Shown in pieces: positions 20,157 through 28,290 of a stretch of DNA of 64,000 bases. Under the pieces are notes generated by a model. That model searched no databases, was not told the origin of the DNA, and saw only the letters and a list, made by a program, of their open reading frames with translations. The position numbers were made by a program, and so were the translations under genes. This DNA comes from Streptomyces sp. NBC_00250 (GTDB taxonomy: Bacteria > Actinomycetota > Actinomycetes > Streptomycetales > Streptomycetaceae). Positions within the stretch are counted from its first letter, which is position 1, and every line of letters begins with the position of its first letter. The stretch is taken from positions 1,426,001 through 1,490,000 of the forward strand of contig NZ_CP108088.1 of assembly GCF_036192275.1 (NCBI RefSeq), read 5' to 3'.

Positions 20157-20166
20157 GAAACGTTTC
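20157..20166. promoter_or_regulatory. LacI-type operator abutting a start codon
   Basis: GAAACGTTTC is a perfect 10-bp palindrome lying immediately 5' of the minus-strand ATG (20154-20156). A bound repressor would cover the translation-initiation region of the mRNA template. It is identical to the site before the PL4 gene. Confidence 0.65.
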
Positions 20167-20264
20167 CCCCCCGGGATACGGTGACGCCGCCGCGCAGGGG
20201 CACGGCGGCGATGATCACCGGCATAGTAGATGCGTTTCGGCCAGGGCGTCCAAGAGCGGCGGCC

Positions 20265-21356
20265 CTACCGGCGGAGCAGCCGCCCCGGGACGATTCCACG
20301 GGCCCGCAGTTCCGCCGCGACGAGGGCCGCGTACTCCGTGGCCCCGCGCACCGAGGTGTGGGTGTTGTCCCGCTTCTCCGTCGTCAGATAGAGCGCCTTG
20401 GATGCCTCGGGGCCCAGCTCCTCGACCCGCGCCCTGGTGAGGGCGGTGAGGTCGATCAGCGGGGTGCCGAGGGTCGCGGCGAGGGCGCGGATCTCTGCGG
20501 GGTGGTCCACGCCGAGGCCGTTCACGAGCAGGGCGATGGCGTTGTTCAGGGTACCGTCGGCGTTGAACCAGCGGCGGACGACCGGAGTGACGAGGACGGG
20601 TTCGCCGCCCCGCGCTCGTACCCGCTCGACCAGGGTGGTGAGGTTCGCGCGGTAGGTGGCGGCGTCCGTCTGCTTGTCGTTGTGGGCGAGCTGGATCAGG
20701 ACGGGGTCGCCGGGCCGGATCGCGGCCTCGACCCGTTCGAAGAGGGCCGGGTTCTCCAGGAAGGTGACGGTGCTCTCCCCGGAGTCGGCGTGGTTGGCGA
20801 CCGCGATCCCCCGCTTCAGATGGGCGGGGAGGACCTGGCCCCAGCCGGTGTAAGGGTCGCCCGGCTGGTCGCAGACCGTCGAGTCACCGACGCGGAAGAG
20901 CCGGCGGGCCGCACGGGCGGGGGTGACCCGCAGCGCGGTGACGCGGGGTGCGGAGCCGCCGAGGACCAGGTCGAGTCCGGGGCTTCCGGCCGGTCCGGTG
21001 GGTTCGCCCTCCGGGTCGCGTACGTCCACGGTGAACGAGCGCCGGACGCGCTGTCCGGCCGCGGTGGTGGTCTCGGCGAGCAGGGCGCGCCGGGTCTCGC
21101 CGCTGACGGCGGTGGATCCGGCGGAGTCGCCGCCGAGGGTCACGGTGACGTCGTACGTGCCGGGCGGGACGTCGAAGTGGCAGGCGAGGGACGCGGTGTC
21201 CGAGACGTTGTCCGAGGTCGTGACGGTGGTGCAGTGGTCGAGCCCCTGGCCGTAGGAGCCGTAGGAGCCGTGGGCGGGGGCGGCGTGGGCGGCGGGTGCG
21301 CCGGCCAGGGTGCCGAGCAGGGTCGCCGCGGCGGCGAGCAGCGCTCTCTTCCTCAT
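20265..21356 (-). CDS. Secreted rhamnogalacturonan acetylesterase with N-terminal beta domain
   Basis: A 363-aa protein. ATG 21356 has GGAGG 7 nt upstream and gives a signal peptide (RKRALLAAAATLLGTLAGAP, AHA-AP). Residues about 45-145 form a beta-rich domain (FDVPPGTYDVTVTLGGDSAG) as seen in two-domain CE12 enzymes. The SGNH domain follows with RVGDSTVCD (Ser nucleophile), LAHNDKQ and DNTHTSVRG (catalytic Asp/His). It is distinct from the shorter acetylesterase at 8744-9550. It lies 17 bp downstream of the exo-lyase gene, so the two are probably co-transcribed. Confidence 0.9.
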   Translation of the reverse strand: MRKRALLAAAATLLGTLAGAPAAHAAPAHGSYGSYGQGLDHCTTVTTSDNVSDTASLACHFDVPPGTYDVTVTLGGDSAGSTAVSGETRRALLAETTTAAGQRVRRSFTVDVRDPEGEPTGPAGSPGLDLVLGGSAPRVTALRVTPARAARRLFRVGDSTVCDQPGDPYTGWGQVLPAHLKRGIAVANHADSGESTVTFLENPALFERVEAAIRPGDPVLIQLAHNDKQTDAATYRANLTTLVERVRARGGEPVLVTPVVRRWFNADGTLNNAIALLVNGLGVDHPAEIRALAATLGTPLIDLTALTRARVEELGPEASKALYLTTEKRDNTHTSVRGATEYAALVAAELRARGIVPGRLLRR

Positions 21357-21373
21357 CGTGTGGCCTCCGGTGG

Positions 21374-24106
21374 TCACTTGGGCAGGTGGTCGCCGACGAG
21401 GGCGAGGTTCTGGATGGCGGCCAGGCCGTAGAGAGCCGTGGTGTTGGTGCTGATCCACAGGTGCTCGTAGCCCGGTTCGAGGGCGGCGGAGCCCTGGACC
21501 GGCGTCTTGTCCCAGACCATGGCGGCGGTGTATCCGTCGCTCCTGTCGAATTTGGCCCAGGCGCGCTGGGCGAGCTTGGCGTCGTTCGACTGGGCGGCGG
21601 CGTAGGCGTCCTGACGCGAGTGGCCCTGGAAGAGGAGGAGGGTGCCGAAGTTCTGGCCGTAGCGGGCGGCCTGTTCGGTCTTGGAGGCGTTGAAGTAGCG
21701 GCAGTAGTCGAGCCAGGCCTCCTTGAACTTCGGCTGGTCGACGAGGTCGATGAGCTCGGCGCACATCTCCACCAGGCCGAACATCGCGGAGAGGTGGGAG
21801 ACGCCGACGACGGGCTTGTCGGCGATCGCGAAGCGGCCGGTGTCGAGGTCGTAGAGGCCGGTGCCCTGGACGAAGCCGTTGGGCTGGGCGGCGATGGTCT
21901 CCATGGTGGAGCGCAACCGGGCTTCGGCCTTCGCCGCCTTGGGGCCGCCGCGCTCCCACTCGGTGAGCCAGGCGGCGGCGAGACCGCTCCAGTCGGTGCC
22001 GAAGCCGATGGAGAGGGCGTGGCGGTCGGGGGTGTAGGGCTCGGTGCGGATCTTGCGGATGGGATCGAGGACGAGGAAGGTCTCGTCGGAGTCGACCAGG
22101 TCGTGCATGAGGTCGCCGACGCGTTCGTCGGCGGTGAGGAAGTAGTAGGGACGACGGTAGACGGCGGTGGAGATGCGCTGCTGCTTCGCGCTGTCGGCGA
22201 AGTGCTGGACGCCGTGGCGGGTGCCGAGGCCCGCCCACTTGCCGAGGTGGTAGACGTCGACCTCGCCGGTGTGGCGGGTCATGGCCTCGGCGAAGCGGAA
22301 GACGTCGGAGCGGCCGGAGCGCAGGTACGCGTACCAGAGCCACAGGTCGGGCGAGAGCTCGGAGTTGTCCCAGGCGTAGCCGCCGACGTCGTACCGCCAC
22401 TGGTGCCGGTCCTCGTCGTAGGTGTGCATGATGTCGCCGTAGTCCCAGAAGCCGTACCAACGGCGCTGCTCCACCTGGTCCTTGTAGTAGGTGAAGAGGT
22501 AGTCGAGGCGGTCCTCGATCGTCGCCTTCGCCGGGGTGGAACGGTCGACGGGCGAGAACAGCCCGCCGAACACCCGCGCGCGGACCAGGTCTTCGGGGCT
22601 GGCGGCGAGCTGCGGCGGGGTACGGACGGCGGCCGCCTGGGCGACGAGCGTCGCGGCGGTGGGGGTGGCGGCGTTGGCCCAGAACATCAGCTCACTGGTG
22701 CGGGCGATGCCGTAGGGGGTACCGAAGCCGGGCTCGTGGTCCTCATACGTGATGTTGAGGCCTTCGAGCTGCTCGGGGAAGGTGTCCTGCCCCATGCCGT
22801 CGTGGTAGAAGCGCAGGTCCATGGGCTGGGCCTCGGGCGACCAGAGCCAGAGGGTGACCTCGGCGGCGTCGCCGGCCGCGCCCCGGATGTCGAGCTGGGC
22901 GGGGTGCTTCTGCCAGAAGTCCCGCATCCCGAAGGAGAGTCCGCCGGTCACGCCGCCGACATAGCCGAAGCCGCTCGCGCGCCGGCCGCCGCCGGCCGGG
23001 ATCCAGCCGTGGCCGGGCTTGGTGCGCTTGCGGAGGCTGAAGCCGTCGGCGGAGAGCTGGGCGAGGGTGTAGTCGCCCCAGGTGGGGACGTACTGCATGC
23101 GGGTGGTGACGCGCTGGTCCCAGGAAGCCGGGTCGGGCAGCTTCTCACCCTTGACCTGGGCGGTGCGGACGGCGGCGCCGGGGTCGCGGCGCAGGCCGGT
23201 GATCCCCTGGACGGCCTCGGTGAGGAACCCGGCGCCCTCACCGGCGATGCGGACGTGGCGGTCGTACGCGGCGTCCCGCATGGGCACGGTGAAGCGGACA
23301 CCGAGGCCGCGGATGAAGTCCTTCTGCTGGTCGCCGTCGTAGGTGATGGTGTGGACCATGCGGAAGGAATCGGAGCCCGCGTAGAAGTAGAGACGCACCG
23401 AGAACGGCAGCCAACTCCGGCTCCCCTTGCGGTGCTTGCCGTCGATGCGGACCACGGCCCTGACGGGGCCGCCCTGTTCGACGACGGCGCCGGAGATCTC
23501 GCCGTCGAACCGGTCCCACTTGGCGTTGCCGTGGTCGCCGTCGTCGAGGTCGCTCTGGCGGAGCAGGACGAGCCGGCCGTCGGTGGCGACCTTCACGCCG
23601 TCGCGGGTGACGGACTCGACGAGCTTCCCGCCGTCCTTGGAGACGACGGCCCGGACGGTGCCGGTGTCGACGGTGATCCGGCGACCGGTCTCGGTCACGG
23701 TGACGGTCTTCGCGGCGGTCGCCGGGGTCCCGGGCGCGAGGGTGAACCGCTCGGCCCCGGCGGCCTCGGGTCCGACGGCGTGCGCGGTCCACTTGAGGGA
23801 GCCGTCGGGCCAGCGGGCAGTGGTCCAGGTCTGCACGGGGACGTCGGCGCCGTCGGCGGCGGTGAGCGCGAAGGCCCGGTCGCCGGGGTGGACGCCCTTG
23901 GGCCAGGCGACGCCGAAGGTCGATCCGGCAGCGGCACCGAGCCCACCGGGCTCCAGCCAGGTGACGGTCGCGGGCCGGTCGGCCGCCGGGGTCTCGGCGG
24001 GCGCGGCCGCCCGGGCGTCCCCGCGCCCGAGCACCCAGCTGAACTGTGCGGCGGCTCCGGCCACGGCGGCGGCCTTGAGGAGGGAGCGGCGAGGTAGGGC
24101 AGACAC
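21374..24106 (-). CDS. Tat-exported exo-rhamnogalacturonan lyase-like protein (PL26/YetA type)
   Basis: A 910-aa protein. GTG 24106 is preferred because AAAGGAG lies 5 nt upstream and the twin-arginine motif follows at once (ALPRRSLLKAAAVAGAAAQF). An N-terminal beta (RIFT-barrel-like) region (about 45-270) is followed by a large helical-toroid region (about 500-900; RDFWQKHPAQLDI, DVYHLGKWAGLGTRHGVQHF, SAMFGLVEMCAEL). This matches the YetA/PcRGLX family, which trims rhamnogalacturonan chains. It is followed by the acetylesterase gene, and the neighbouring YesL and ABC genes support the RG-I assignment. Confidence 0.82.
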   Translation of the reverse strand: MSALPRRSLLKAAAVAGAAAQFSWVLGRGDARAAAPAETPAADRPATVTWLEPGGLGAAAGSTFGVAWPKGVHPGDRAFALTAADGADVPVQTWTTARWPDGSLKWTAHAVGPEAAGAERFTLAPGTPATAAKTVTVTETGRRITVDTGTVRAVVSKDGGKLVESVTRDGVKVATDGRLVLLRQSDLDDGDHGNAKWDRFDGEISGAVVEQGGPVRAVVRIDGKHRKGSRSWLPFSVRLYFYAGSDSFRMVHTITYDGDQQKDFIRGLGVRFTVPMRDAAYDRHVRIAGEGAGFLTEAVQGITGLRRDPGAAVRTAQVKGEKLPDPASWDQRVTTRMQYVPTWGDYTLAQLSADGFSLRKRTKPGHGWIPAGGGRRASGFGYVGGVTGGLSFGMRDFWQKHPAQLDIRGAAGDAAEVTLWLWSPEAQPMDLRFYHDGMGQDTFPEQLEGLNITYEDHEPGFGTPYGIARTSELMFWANAATPTAATLVAQAAAVRTPPQLAASPEDLVRARVFGGLFSPVDRSTPAKATIEDRLDYLFTYYKDQVEQRRWYGFWDYGDIMHTYDEDRHQWRYDVGGYAWDNSELSPDLWLWYAYLRSGRSDVFRFAEAMTRHTGEVDVYHLGKWAGLGTRHGVQHFADSAKQQRISTAVYRRPYYFLTADERVGDLMHDLVDSDETFLVLDPIRKIRTEPYTPDRHALSIGFGTDWSGLAAAWLTEWERGGPKAAKAEARLRSTMETIAAQPNGFVQGTGLYDLDTGRFAIADKPVVGVSHLSAMFGLVEMCAELIDLVDQPKFKEAWLDYCRYFNASKTEQAARYGQNFGTLLLFQGHSRQDAYAAAQSNDAKLAQRAWAKFDRSDGYTAAMVWDKTPVQGSAALEPGYEHLWISTNTTALYGLAAIQNLALVGDHLPK

Positions 24107-24177
24107 GGGAACTCCTTTCATGGGCATGCCGAGGGCATGCCTGCGGAAGCGGGAGGGGTACGGGTAACCGGGCCCAC

Positions 24178-24225
24178 CCCGTGTGCCCACCCGTCCCGCT
24201 GGGGCGGGACGGGTGGGCACACGGG
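24178..24225. terminator. Perfect 21-bp inverted repeat, terminator of the YesL/ABC operon
   Basis: Arms 24178-24198 and 24205-24225 are perfectly complementary over 21 bp around the 6-nt loop CTGGGG. The structure lies beyond the 3' end of the minus-strand YesL gene and upstream of the exo-lyase gene, so it should insulate the two units. It lacks a T-run, as is usual in Streptomyces. Confidence 0.8.
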
Positions 24226-24250
24226 ACGGCGCGCTCTGGCGGCGCCTCAG

Positions 24251-24307
24251 CCCCCTGCACCTGCCCGCACCACCAGGCGCGGTGCACTCGTGGTGCGGGC
24301 CAGGGGG
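24251..24307. terminator. Second hairpin before the 21-bp repeat
   Basis: CCCGCACCAC (24264-24273) pairs perfectly with GTGGTGCGGG (24290-24299). The stem is extended outward by CCCCCTG/CAGGGGG at 24251-24257 and 24301-24307. It is the first hairpin met after the YesL gene on the minus strand, giving a tandem terminator. Confidence 0.65.
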
Positions 24308-24368
24308 CGGGAGCCTAGGCCCGGCAAGGGGCACCGTCCGGGCACGCCCAGGACCCCGGGAGTATGGG

Positions 24369-24941
24369 TCAGCCCGGCAAGGGGCGGCGCTGCTCCGCCG
24401 CCAGGGTCGAGGCGACGAGGATGCCGAGGGCCGGTAGGGCCAGGGGGGCGGAGAACCAGGCCGAGGCGGCGATCACCGCCAGGCCGCAGACGACGAGGAG
24501 GGAGCCCGCCGGGTCGCGCAGTGCGCGGCGGGCGGCGGGGCCCAGCAGGGTGCGCCAGCGCAGGTCCGGGCGCCAGGCCGTGGCCGCCCGGAGGAGGGTG
24601 ACCGTCAGCCAGAGCGCCGCGAGGATCGCGAGGGCCCCGGCCAACCGCCCGCCGGGCACGGGCAGCGCCCGTACGAACGCGAGGTCGACACCCACCAGGG
24701 CGAGCGCGGTCCCGTAGCCGAGACCCGCCGACCAGCCCCCGCCCCGCAGGGCCGCGCGGAGGTCGGCGGTGAAGTACCGCAGTCCGGTCTCCTCGTCGCC
24801 GGTCCAGCGCCGCAGGTGCGCGGCGCCGGCCGCGAGGGCCGCCGGGAGGGTGACGAGGGGCAGCGCGGCGACGGCGATCCACACCCCGACGAGCAGGCAT
24901 TCGGCGAAGACGGCGAACCGTGCCAGGAACCGGGCTCTCAT
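24369..24941 (-). CDS. YesL/DUF624-family membrane protein
   Basis: A 190-aa protein with about four hydrophobic segments (FAVFAECLLVGVWIAVAALP; GYGTALALVGVDLAFV; GALAILAALWLTVTLL; GSLLVVCGLAVIAASAWF). The N-terminal layout and the DEETGLRYFTADLRAALRG loop match YesL (DUF624) proteins. In Bacillus, yesL heads the rhamnogalacturonan cluster beside a sugar ABC importer, exactly the context here. The role is unproven. It is the last gene of the binding protein/permease/permease operon, 14 bp after the second permease. Confidence 0.8.
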   Translation of the reverse strand: MRARFLARFAVFAECLLVGVWIAVAALPLVTLPAALAAGAAHLRRWTGDEETGLRYFTADLRAALRGGGWSAGLGYGTALALVGVDLAFVRALPVPGGRLAGALAILAALWLTVTLLRAATAWRPDLRWRTLLGPAARRALRDPAGSLLVVCGLAVIAASAWFSAPLALPALGILVASTLAAEQRRPLPG

Positions 24942-24955
24942 CTCGGCACCGCCCC

Positions 24956-25825
24956 TCAGCCCTTGAGGCCCGACGTGGCCATGCCGTCGATGAGGTACCG
25001 CTGGAAGGCGAGGAAGAACGCGACCACCGGGAGCAGCGCCACGAGCGACATCGCGATCATGCCGCCGTAGTTGGCGACGCCGTCCTGGTCGACGAACATC
25101 TTGAGGCCGAGCGAGACCGTGTACTTCTCGGGTTCGTTGAGGTAGATCAGCGGCCCCATGAAGTCGTTCCAGGCGTTGATGAACGTGAAGATCGCGCTGG
25201 TGATGAGCGCGGGCCGGCACAGCGGCAGCACGATCGACCAGTACGTGCGCAGGTGCCCGCAACCGTCGAGCCGTGCCGCCTCGTCCAGTTCCTTCGGCAG
25301 CCCGCGCATGAACTGGAGCATCAGGAAGACGAAGAAGGCGTCCGTGGCCAGGTACTTGCCGAGCAGCAACGGCGTGTAGGTGTTGATGAGTTCGAGCTTC
25401 TGGAACAGCACGTACTGCGGGATGAGCAGCACGTGGTACGGCAGAAGCAGCGTGCCGATCATCGCGGTGAAGAGCAGTCCGCGCCCGGCGAAGCGGACCT
25501 TGGCGAAGGCGTAGGCAGCGAGCGAGCTGGAGAGGACCACGCCGATGACCGAACCGGCGGCCAGGAAGAGGGAGTTGCCGAAGAAGGTGGTGATGGGGAT
25601 GTCGGCGATTCCGTCGGCGAGGCGCCGGTAGTTGTCGGTGAGGGGGTCGGTGGGGAAGAGGGCGAGGCTGCCGACGATCTCGTCGTTCGGCTTGAAGGAG
25701 CCGCCGATGACCCACACCACGGGGTAGAGGATGACGGCGAGGACGGCGAGGGCGCCGAGGTGCCAGACGAGCGAGCCGGCCGTCCGCGTCCTGGCGGGGC
25801 GCGGGGCTGTGCGTGTGAGGCTCAT
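24956..25825 (-). CDS. Sugar ABC transporter permease (MalG type; RG oligosaccharide candidate)
   Basis: A 289-aa protein with six membrane segments. The EAA motif is ELDEAARLDGCGHLRTYW, and the C-terminus is QRYLIDGMATSGLKG. The ATG overlaps the stop of the upstream permease by ATGA. It resembles LplC/YtcP/YesQ-type permeases. Next to a YesL gene and exo-RG lyase it is probably part of the uptake system for unsaturated rhamnogalacturonan oligomers. The ATPase must be supplied from elsewhere. Confidence 0.9.
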   Translation of the reverse strand: MSLTRTAPRPARTRTAGSLVWHLGALAVLAVILYPVVWVIGGSFKPNDEIVGSLALFPTDPLTDNYRRLADGIADIPITTFFGNSLFLAAGSVIGVVLSSSLAAYAFAKVRFAGRGLLFTAMIGTLLLPYHVLLIPQYVLFQKLELINTYTPLLLGKYLATDAFFVFLMLQFMRGLPKELDEAARLDGCGHLRTYWSIVLPLCRPALITSAIFTFINAWNDFMGPLIYLNEPEKYTVSLGLKMFVDQDGVANYGGMIAMSLVALLPVVAFFLAFQRYLIDGMATSGLKG

Positions 25826-26844
25826 CGGGCCCCCTCCTCGTAGTGCACCCAGCGCCGCTGGGACCAGAAAAGGAACGCCGTGACGAGGGCGACGGCGAGC
25901 AGCAGCATCCAGGCCATCGCGGAGGCCAGTCCCATCCGGCTGTTCTCGAAGCCCTGGATGTAGAGGTAGCAGGTGTAGACGAGGGTGCCGTCGGCCGGTC
26001 CGCAGGCGTTGCCCTGGCTGCCGATGATGTAGGCGGACCCGAAGATCTGGAAGGAGTGGATGGTCTCCAGGAGCACGTTGAAGAAGAGGACCGGGGAGAT
26101 CATCGGCAGGGTGATGCTCCAGAACCTCCGCAGCGGGCCGGCGCCGTCGACCTCCGCCGCCTCGTACAGTTCGCGCGGCACCTGCTTGAGTCCGGCCAGG
26201 AAGATGACCATGGGGGCGCCGAACTGCCAGACCGTGAGCGCGACGAGGCTGTAGATGATCCGGTCGGGGTCGCCGATCCAGCCGCCGGCCTCCATGCCGA
26301 GGAACTGCTGCCCGCGGTCGATCGCGGCGCCGTCGGAGAACAGCGCCCGCCAGACGATGGCGATGGAGACGCTGGCCCCGACGAGCGAGGGCGCGTAGAA
26401 CGCGGCCCGGTAGAAGCCCTGCCCGCGGCGGCTCTGGTTGAGCAGCAGCGCCACGCCGAGTGCCGCGGCCAGCTTGAGCGGGGTGCCGATCACCACGTAC
26501 CAGCTGGTCACTTCGACGGAGGTGCGCCAGCGGGGGTCGCCGAACATCTCGGTGAAGTTGTCGAAGCCGATCCGCTTCGGGGCGTCGAAGAGGTTGTAGT
26601 CGGTGAAGGCGAAGTAGAGCGAGGCGACCATGGGCCCCGCGGTGAGCAGGAGGAAGCCGGCGATCCAGGGGGACATGAAGAGATAGCCGGCGAGGTTCTC
26701 GCGGCGGGCCCGGTCGCACTGTCCGGCGCGGCCCGGCGTCCGGCGCGGGCGGTCCCCTCCGGACGTGGCGTCCGCGGGTGCGGTCGTCACGTCCGGCGGG
26801 GTCGCCGGCGCGGGGGTCGGTACGGAGGTCACGGCGGCGTCCAT
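25822..26844 (-). CDS. Sugar ABC transporter permease (MalF type; RG oligosaccharide candidate)
   Basis: A 340-aa protein. An unusually long N-terminal tail (about 55 residues, Pro/Thr/Ala then Arg-rich) precedes the first membrane segment (GYLFMSPWIAGFLLLTAGPM). The EAA loop is ELYEAAEVDGAGPLRRFW. Its ATG overlaps the binding-protein stop by one base (TGATG), and its stop overlaps the next permease (ATGA), so the three are translationally coupled. Confidence 0.9.
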   Translation of the reverse strand: MDAAVTSVPTPAPATPPDVTTAPADATSGGDRPRRTPGRAGQCDRARRENLAGYLFMSPWIAGFLLLTAGPMVASLYFAFTDYNLFDAPKRIGFDNFTEMFGDPRWRTSVEVTSWYVVIGTPLKLAAALGVALLLNQSRRGQGFYRAAFYAPSLVGASVSIAIVWRALFSDGAAIDRGQQFLGMEAGGWIGDPDRIIYSLVALTVWQFGAPMVIFLAGLKQVPRELYEAAEVDGAGPLRRFWSITLPMISPVLFFNVLLETIHSFQIFGSAYIIGSQGNACGPADGTLVYTCYLYIQGFENSRMGLASAMAWMLLLAVALVTAFLFWSQRRWVHYEEGAR

Positions 26845-28127
26845 CAGGGGGCGAGCGCCGTCTTCGCCTCGGTGAAGAACTGCTTCACCGCGTCCGGGAC
26901 GGGCCGGGTGCCCAGGGACATCTCCTCGCCGAGCCGCAGGAACGCGGCCTCGGTGACGTCGGCGCCCGCCGGGTGCGGGGTGATCGGTTCCAGGACGCGG
27001 GACTCGACCAGCTGCTTCTCGTACGCGGCGATCTGCTTGCCGACCGCGTCGGTCGGCACGTACGCCTCGTACTGGGCGGTGGTGGCCGGGACGCCACGGT
27101 CGTAGCCCATGATCTTCCCGACCTCGGGGTCGTGGACCATGAAGTCGATGAACTGGGCGACTTCCTTGGGGTGCTCGGTGCGCCGGGAGCCGCTGAGCAT
27201 GAGCGAGCCGAGGTACTGGCCGGTCTTGCGGCCGTCCGTGGTCGGGATGGGGGCGAGCCCGTACTGGCTCTTGCCCTCGGAGGCGTAGCGGACGGTGAAG
27301 TTGTCCCAGGTGAACTCGCAGGCGGCGAGTTCGGCGGTGACCGCCGACTTGGGCTTGGCCTGGATGGTCCGCTTCGGGTCGGCGTAGATGCCGGACTCGA
27401 CGCCCTGGTGGGCCTTGGTCCACCAGTCCGTCAGATCCGCCTCGGTGAAGCCGAGTCCGGAGGTGCTGAAGAAGGCCTTGCCGTGCTGGCGCAGGTAGAG
27501 GTCGTACAGGTACATGATCCCGTAGGGGCCCGCGTCTCCGGCGCGGCCCTGGGTGTCGCGGATCTTGGCGAGGGCGGCGTGGTACTCGTCCCAGGTCCAG
27601 CCGGCCTTGGGGGCGACGCCGGCCTTGCCGAAGACGGTCTGGTCGACGACCAGGGCCATCGAGTTGCTGCCGACGGGTACGCCGAGGAGCTTGCCGTCGA
27701 CCTCGCCGAACTTCTCCAGTCCGGCCCGGAAGCCGTCGAGGCGGAGGTTGCCCTGCTCGGCCTGCTCGCGCAGGTCGAGCAGGACGTTCTTCGCGTCGTA
27801 CTTGCGCAGGAATCCGATGGCGTTCTGGAAGACGTCGGGCGCGTTGCCGCCCGAGGCCTGGGTGTTGAACTTCTTCCAGAAGTCGGCGTACGGCTGGAAG
27901 TCGGTCTTGACCTTGATCTTCGGGTACTTCTTCTCGAAGAGGGCGATCGTCTGGTTGATCCGCTTGGCCCGGTCGTCGGAGCCCCACCAGGCGTACCGGA
28001 TGGTGACGGTGCCGTCCCCGGATCCGGAGCCGGTGCCGCACCCCGCGGCGGTCAGGCCGAGAGCCGCCAGTGACCCGCCCGCGAACTTCAGCAGATTCCG
28101 ACGGTCGACAGTGCTTTGAGTACGCAC
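26844..28127 (-). CDS. Tat-exported sugar-binding lipoprotein
   Basis: A 427-aa protein. A twin-arginine signal (DRRNLLKFAGGSLAALGL) ends in lipobox TAAGC with Cys30 as the lipidation site. The mature part is an SBP_bac_1-type fold (TIRYAWWGSDDRAKRINQTI, LFEKKYPKIKVKTDF). It is the first gene of the operon with the two permeases and YesL. Two LacI-type palindromes lie 27-48 bp upstream and an 18-bp one about 100 bp upstream. Confidence 0.92.
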   Translation of the reverse strand: MRTQSTVDRRNLLKFAGGSLAALGLTAAGCGTGSGSGDGTVTIRYAWWGSDDRAKRINQTIALFEKKYPKIKVKTDFQPYADFWKKFNTQASGGNAPDVFQNAIGFLRKYDAKNVLLDLREQAEQGNLRLDGFRAGLEKFGEVDGKLLGVPVGSNSMALVVDQTVFGKAGVAPKAGWTWDEYHAALAKIRDTQGRAGDAGPYGIMYLYDLYLRQHGKAFFSTSGLGFTEADLTDWWTKAHQGVESGIYADPKRTIQAKPKSAVTAELAACEFTWDNFTVRYASEGKSQYGLAPIPTTDGRKTGQYLGSLMLSGSRRTEHPKEVAQFIDFMVHDPEVGKIMGYDRGVPATTAQYEAYVPTDAVGKQIAAYEKQLVESRVLEPITPHPAGADVTEAAFLRLGEEMSLGTRPVPDAVKQFFTEAKTALAP

Positions 28128-28153
28128 AGTTCGTCCTCCCGCGCGTGTGATTA

Positions 28154-28175
28154 GAACGTTTCAGGAAAGCGCTTG
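28154..28175. promoter_or_regulatory. Two adjacent LacI-type operator cores
   Basis: GAACGTTTC (28154-28162) and GAAAGCGCTTGC (28165-28176, core AAGCGCTT 28167-28174) lie side by side before the binding-protein start. They match the two core variants seen at the other pectin loci. Confidence 0.6.
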
Positions 28176-28227
28176 CTGGGACAAAGTAGGTTCGCCCGCC
28201 AGCCACGTCAACGCTTCGGACAGGATC

Positions 28228-28245
28228 TTTCGAAGCGCTTCGAAA
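28228..28245. promoter_or_regulatory. Perfect 18-bp palindrome TTTCGAAGCGCTTCGAAA
   Basis: This is the longest LacI-type palindrome in the pectin island. It lies about 100 bp upstream of the binding-protein start and 46 bp beyond the GH51 stop, so it should regulate the importer operon. Confidence 0.7.
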
Positions 28246-28290
28246 CACGGCCTCGGGCGATCAGGCTGAAAGGATTCAACAGCGAGCCTC

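Noticed and set aside
21296..24097. A 933-codon plus-strand frame across the exo-lyase gene
   Set aside because: It mirrors the real minus-strand gene, is Gly/Val/Asp-rich without motifs, and has no ribosome site.
24107..24368. Possible small gene between the exo-lyase and YesL genes
   Set aside because: The stretch is dominated by two strong hairpins, and no frame has a ribosome site with plausible protein content.
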